Shown here: positions 60,470 through 64,000 of the stretch, piece by piece | How the letters are laid out: each line of letters starts with the position of its first letter | How positions within the stretch are numbered: the first letter of the stretch is position 1 | Assembly: GCA_023105745.1 (NCBI GenBank) | Contig: JALGQZ010000009.1 | Location: forward strand, 48,575,967 to 48,639,966 | Origin: Austropuccinia psidii | Lineage: Eukaryota; Basidiomycota; Pucciniomycetes; Pucciniales; Sphaerophragmiaceae | DNA length: 64,000 nt | Direction: 5' to 3' | Made by a program: the position numbers and the translations under genes | Notes under the pieces: generated by a model | Told to the model about the DNA's origin: nothing | Seen by the model: only the letters and a program-made list of their open reading frames with translations | Database searches by the model: none

Positions 60470-62126
60470 TATCACAGTTATGGCAATATTCAATGGTTTC
60501 TTTCCTCCAAGATGGCCACCATGCACAGTTCTTCACTTTTTCAAGTGTTCTGTCTTCTGACAGGTGTCCAGAGTAGATAATGTCATGACATTCATGAAGA
60601 ATGGTATTGATAAGTAATCTACTACACAGTGTCATCACACAAGAATGTTTTGTTCTATGGTAAATGATCCCATCAAACAAGTGAAATCTTCCTTCAGAAT
60701 AGGAATTTTTCCAAGCTTCATCAAGTGCATTAACTAAAGATGTATCTTTGCAGTCTTTATCTAATAAAGAAGTCAAGATATGGCAATTCTTGTCTTGTTT
60801 ATAAGATTCTCTGACCTCTTCAAAGAATTTAGTCCCAATATCAGTTATGTTAATTCCTTCAATTGGAATCTGTGGTTCAGCTTCCAAAGGTACATAAGCT
60901 GGGTTATCAGGAGTGTTGGCTAAAGCCCATCTACTAAGTCCATCAGCATTCTTGTGAATTTTTCCTGCTTTATGATTTATAGTCATGTTCCGTCTATATT
61001 CTTGAATGGCTATTTGCCATCTCAACATATGTCTGTTGGGAGTTTTCATGTTACGAAGTGATTTCACGGCATTACATTCAGTTATCACTTCAAAAACACT
61101 GCCATCAAGGTAATAGTGTAGTTTCTCAAGTGCCCATACCAAACATAAGCACTCCATTTGGCTTGCACCATATCTGGCTTCTGTTGGTTTGATTTGTGTT
61201 GAGATATAACAAACTGGTCCTTCTGTAGGTTTGTCATCAATAATCTGGACTTGATGTAGGGCTGCCCCTAGTCCATCTCCACATGCATCAATGTACAACT
61301 TAAAAGGGATATTCCAGTCAGGCATGAGGAGTAAAGGTGCTTCTGTAAGGGCTTTCCTTATCTTCTCATAAGCTTTAATTCTCTCCTGTGTCATCTCAAA
61401 TACAGTCTGTTGATCACAGATTCTATAAAGTGACTTGGCTAGAATTGCAAAGTCTTTCAAGTGTTGCGTATAGTAACTGGCAAATCCAAGAAAAGACATC
61501 ATTTCTTTTTTATTCTGGGGTATTGGCTTAAGCAGTACTGCTGCCACTTTATTTTTGTCAATACCCAAGCTTAAGCCAGAAACAACATGTCCTAATGCTT
61601 TAAGTTCTTCAAAACCAAAGTTGCATTTCTTAAGTGAAATTTTCATATTCACTTCTGAATCTTTGTGAAGTACTCTTGCGAGTCTTTCAAGGTGCAAAGA
61701 CCAAGAATCAGAACATATAATAATATCATCAATGTAAATGATAAGCCATCCCTCAGACAATTCTGTGGGGAAGATGGTATTCATCATTCTTTGATAATGA
61801 GATGGAGCATTTTTAATGCCAAATGGCATTCTAAGATACTCAAAAATACCACAGTGAGTGATGATTCTAAGTAATTTCTTAGCTTTAGGCGTCAAAACGT
61901 TTTGATGGAAGCCTTTCAATGCATCCATTGATGTTATATACTTGGCTTTGGATAATTGAGTTAAGGTTTCTTGGATTCTAGGGATTGGATACCTATCTGG
62001 AACTGTGTAGGTATTCAATGCTCTGAAATCTCCAACCATTCTTGACTTATCATTATGCCAAGCAATGATAACAGGTGTTGTCACCTCAACTTCCTCATTA
62101 TGGCCTACTTTCCTTAGTACACCAAG
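60470..62126 (-). pseudogene. A4 reverse transcriptase, RNase H and integrase zinc domain
   Basis: Open on the minus strand from 62126 into the solo [69 protein letters not shown] (catalytic YIDD intact near 61726-61740), [38 protein letters not shown]. RNase [33 protein letters not shown], but [15 protein letters not shown] has Glu where A1, A2 and B have Asp. [18 protein letters not shown]. Then the linker and the integrase HHCC domain ([28 protein letters not shown]). Confidence 0.92.
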
Positions 62127-62918
62127 TTAAATTAACTCTTGCATATGTTTCTCCAAGGCTTCTCTAGCTCTGGGACTGGCTGGATAAGCTGGTCTTCTAA
62201 GTACTGGAGGATATGGTCTGTCAATATTAAGAGTAATATCAACTTCATGTCCTCTTATAGCGCCTAATGGTTCATTATCAGAGGCAAATGCATTTTTATA
62301 TGTGTATAACACATTAATAAGTTCATTCCTCATCTTTGGTGACAATGATTGATTAATTTGTGCTTCAACAAGTTGATTAGTCACAAATTCATCTTTATAA
62401 GTATCCTCAACAGAAGATACTACAGATATCTGTTTTGGCATATTGGAGAAAGCAAATTTTTGTCTCTTGTTATCTCCAATTGTGAAATATCTGTCCTTAT
62501 GGTTATTTATATCAATACCATAAATATTTAAGTAATCATTTCCAAGAATGATGTGCTGAGATGTGCAATTATCCATTACTAAAATCTCAGTCTTCATTCT
62601 TACACTTCCTGTTGGATGTGGGAATACAATATTAGTGTCCAATATGCCCAGGGGGTACATATTGTTACTGGCACTACTGAATTGTACACCTTCTATTGGT
62701 AATATTTGGTTTTTCCATTCAGGAAGTATAATTTGGAGATAATCTTTGCCTACACAAGTGCAAAATGCCCCTGTATCCAAGTTTACTTTGGCTTCAATAT
62801 CACTTATCAGAACTGATGTGATACAGGGTGCCCCAGCAGTATAACCTTTTCCTCTAGCAGGTTTTGTTTTACACATTCTTGCATCTTGGATATTGATCAG
62901 GTTGCAGCAATCCTCACT
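62127..62918 (-). pseudogene. A4 protease and RT N-terminus
   Basis: In frame with gag on one side and RT on the other, bounded by TAA codons. Protease active site VNLDTGAFCTCVGKDYL (DTG intact), flap-like SSASNNMYPLGI, then DYLNIYGIDINNHKDRYFTI. The RT N-terminal part has NEPLGAIRGHEVDITLNIDR, YPPVLRRPAYPASPRARE and ends QELI-stop, where the stop TAA lies at a position other copies read as Gln (CAA>TAA, a C-to-T change). Confidence 0.88.
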
Positions 62919-64000
62919 TTACTGTGGCAAGTGGGTACGGACTTCTGTGACGTCAAAGAAAGCTGAAATGTTCTCAATGGGATAGTCCTCCACTGGTGTA
63001 TCTTCAGAGACTGCAGAATCTTGATCAGACGCCTCTTTCTCTTCAGTACACTGAATTTCTTCAATGACTTGAACTTCATTAATCTTTGTCTTCTTAGGAC
63101 AAGTGTTGGCTAAATGTGAAGTACTTCCACATTTATGACACTTCAAGACAGGTCTTTCTGGTCTCTTATTCTCTCTGGTAATCTTAGAGGTCATCTTGGA
63201 TTCTGTTGGGATTTTAGACCAAGTTTTACCAATTCTTGTTCTGGTAATGATATCTTCCATAGCATTAATGTAGTCTTCTGTTGAACAGGGTTCTACACAT
63301 CTGCTTTTGATAGCATGTTCCAGTTCTCCTCCACACTTTCTCAATATTTTCATATTAATCATAGTGTCAGACATATCTGGGTGTAAAGCAGATAATCTGT
63401 CTTTTTGTTTGAAGAACCAAGTAAGTGGTTTGTCTTTTTCTGAGTTAAAAATGGCACTTTCAAAGGCATTTTCTATTTTAAACCTCCAAGAATTATTGGC
63501 CCATTTGGTAATCACTTCAGATTTCCACCAAGACCAGTCATGTTTACCATGATCAATCCTCATTTTGTAATACCATTTCTTTGCAGTCCTGGTAAATAAA
63601 CAGTGTAATTTTCCCACTATGATTTCATCAGGTATATTGAAGTCTTCTTGCAACATATCAATAGTCCTGATGAATTCAATATGGTTGTATTCTCTTTCAC
63701 CAGAGAATGTTGGCCATTCTTCTATTTTGGGAATATCTCTTGTAGAGTAGGCATTTTCTCCTAAGAATGGGGTGAGACTTTCTTTAACAGAAAGTTTCTC
63801 TTCAGTTAAAGGTGTAGAATGTCTTGGCATATGTGGTTCATGATGAATTTGTTCCACACTTGCAATTATTTCATTCTTCAACTTCTGCCTTTCACTGTCA
63901 CTTTTTGCTAAGTGTATGGCAAATTAATTGGTATTCTCAACTACTTTTAAGACTTGGTCTTGCAAAATTGTAAGTTGATCATTCACCTTAAAAATGGAAA
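62919..64000 (-). pseudogene. A4 gag (continues beyond window)
   Basis: Capsid and nucleocapsid on the minus strand: EWPTFSGEREYNHIEFIRTI, KWYYKMRIDHGKHDWSWWKS, KPLTWFFKQKDRLSALHPDM, RKCGGELEHAIKSRCVEPCS, and an intact CCHC zinc knuckle CHKCGSTSHLANTC (near 63106-63150), then an acidic tail (ASDQDSAVSEDTPVEDYPIE) and TAA at 62919. The frame stays open to the right to about 63920, where a TAA interrupts it (AIHL-QKVTV context near 63920-63930), so the N-terminal part here is also damaged. Confidence 0.82.

Larger units (their letters stand above)
55183..64000 (-). mobile_element. A4: best-preserved family A element (-), 5' end beyond window
   Basis: 3' LTR, polypurine tract, integrase with chromodomain, solo C LTR insertion, RNase H/RT, protease and gag, continuing off the right edge. 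With the 2028-bp solo LTR and one 5-bp duplication removed, gag to chromodomain is one frame with only two nonsense codons (TAA at 62919-62921 and TAA at 62127-62129). Confidence 0.9.

Overview
This window looks like a piece of a rust-fungus (Pucciniales) chromosome, most likely Austropuccinia psidii. The sequence is AT-rich, has short GT-AG introns, and is almost entirely Ty3/Gypsy LTR retrotransposons with C-terminal chromodomains. The Gag and Pol sequences of families B and D resemble elements I recall from that rust; the species is inferred from memory, not from a search.

I use working names for four LTR families. Family A has LTRs of about 1.9-2.2 kb, B about 1.44 kb, C about 2 kb (solo copies only, termini related to A), and D about 0.75-1.5 kb. 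Layout: 1-561 A LTR fragment; 957-2900 solo C LTR; 4359-6159 an apparently intact three-exon unrecognised gene on the minus strand, with small doubtful ORFs to its right up to about 7.9 kb; 7.9-11.1 kb nothing recognisable; 11121-12557 decayed solo B LTR; 13266-20979 D1 (-); 20980-23093 D3 (+) inside D1's gag; 23094-26077 D2 (-) inside D3's gag; 26078-37271 A1 (+) inside D2's pol; 37272-51302 A2 (-) inside A1's 3' LTR; 40351-49953 full-length B (+) inside A2's integrase; 51303-55182 A3 (+), fused to A2 by a microhomology deletion; 55183-64000 A4 (-) inside A3's gag; 58437-60464 solo C LTR inside A4's integrase.

So the right two thirds is a nested stack in which each younger element cuts the one before it, usually at an exact TG...CA terminus. 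Perfect 5-bp target-site duplications (TSDs) are visible for every insertion whose two ends both lie in the window, except the old solo B LTR at 11121 (4 of 5 bases). The missing right-hand parts of D1, D3, D2, A3 and A4 should lie beyond base 64000 or have been deleted.

Most coding regions are decayed. A4 is the best preserved: once the solo C LTR and one TSD copy are removed, the visible gag-pol frame is continuous from the right edge of the window to the end of the chromodomain, apart from two nonsense codons.

The most notable observations are: (1) families A and B share an upstream spliced ORF (called ORF-A here) that overlaps the start of gag in a different reading frame; (2) a 464-bp non-coding element with 117-bp terminal direct repeats and a perfect TSD sits inside A1's gag (a TRIM-like element); (3) the intact-looking host gene on the left; and (4) an unexplained plus-strand gene-like block between D1's chromodomain and its 3' LTR.
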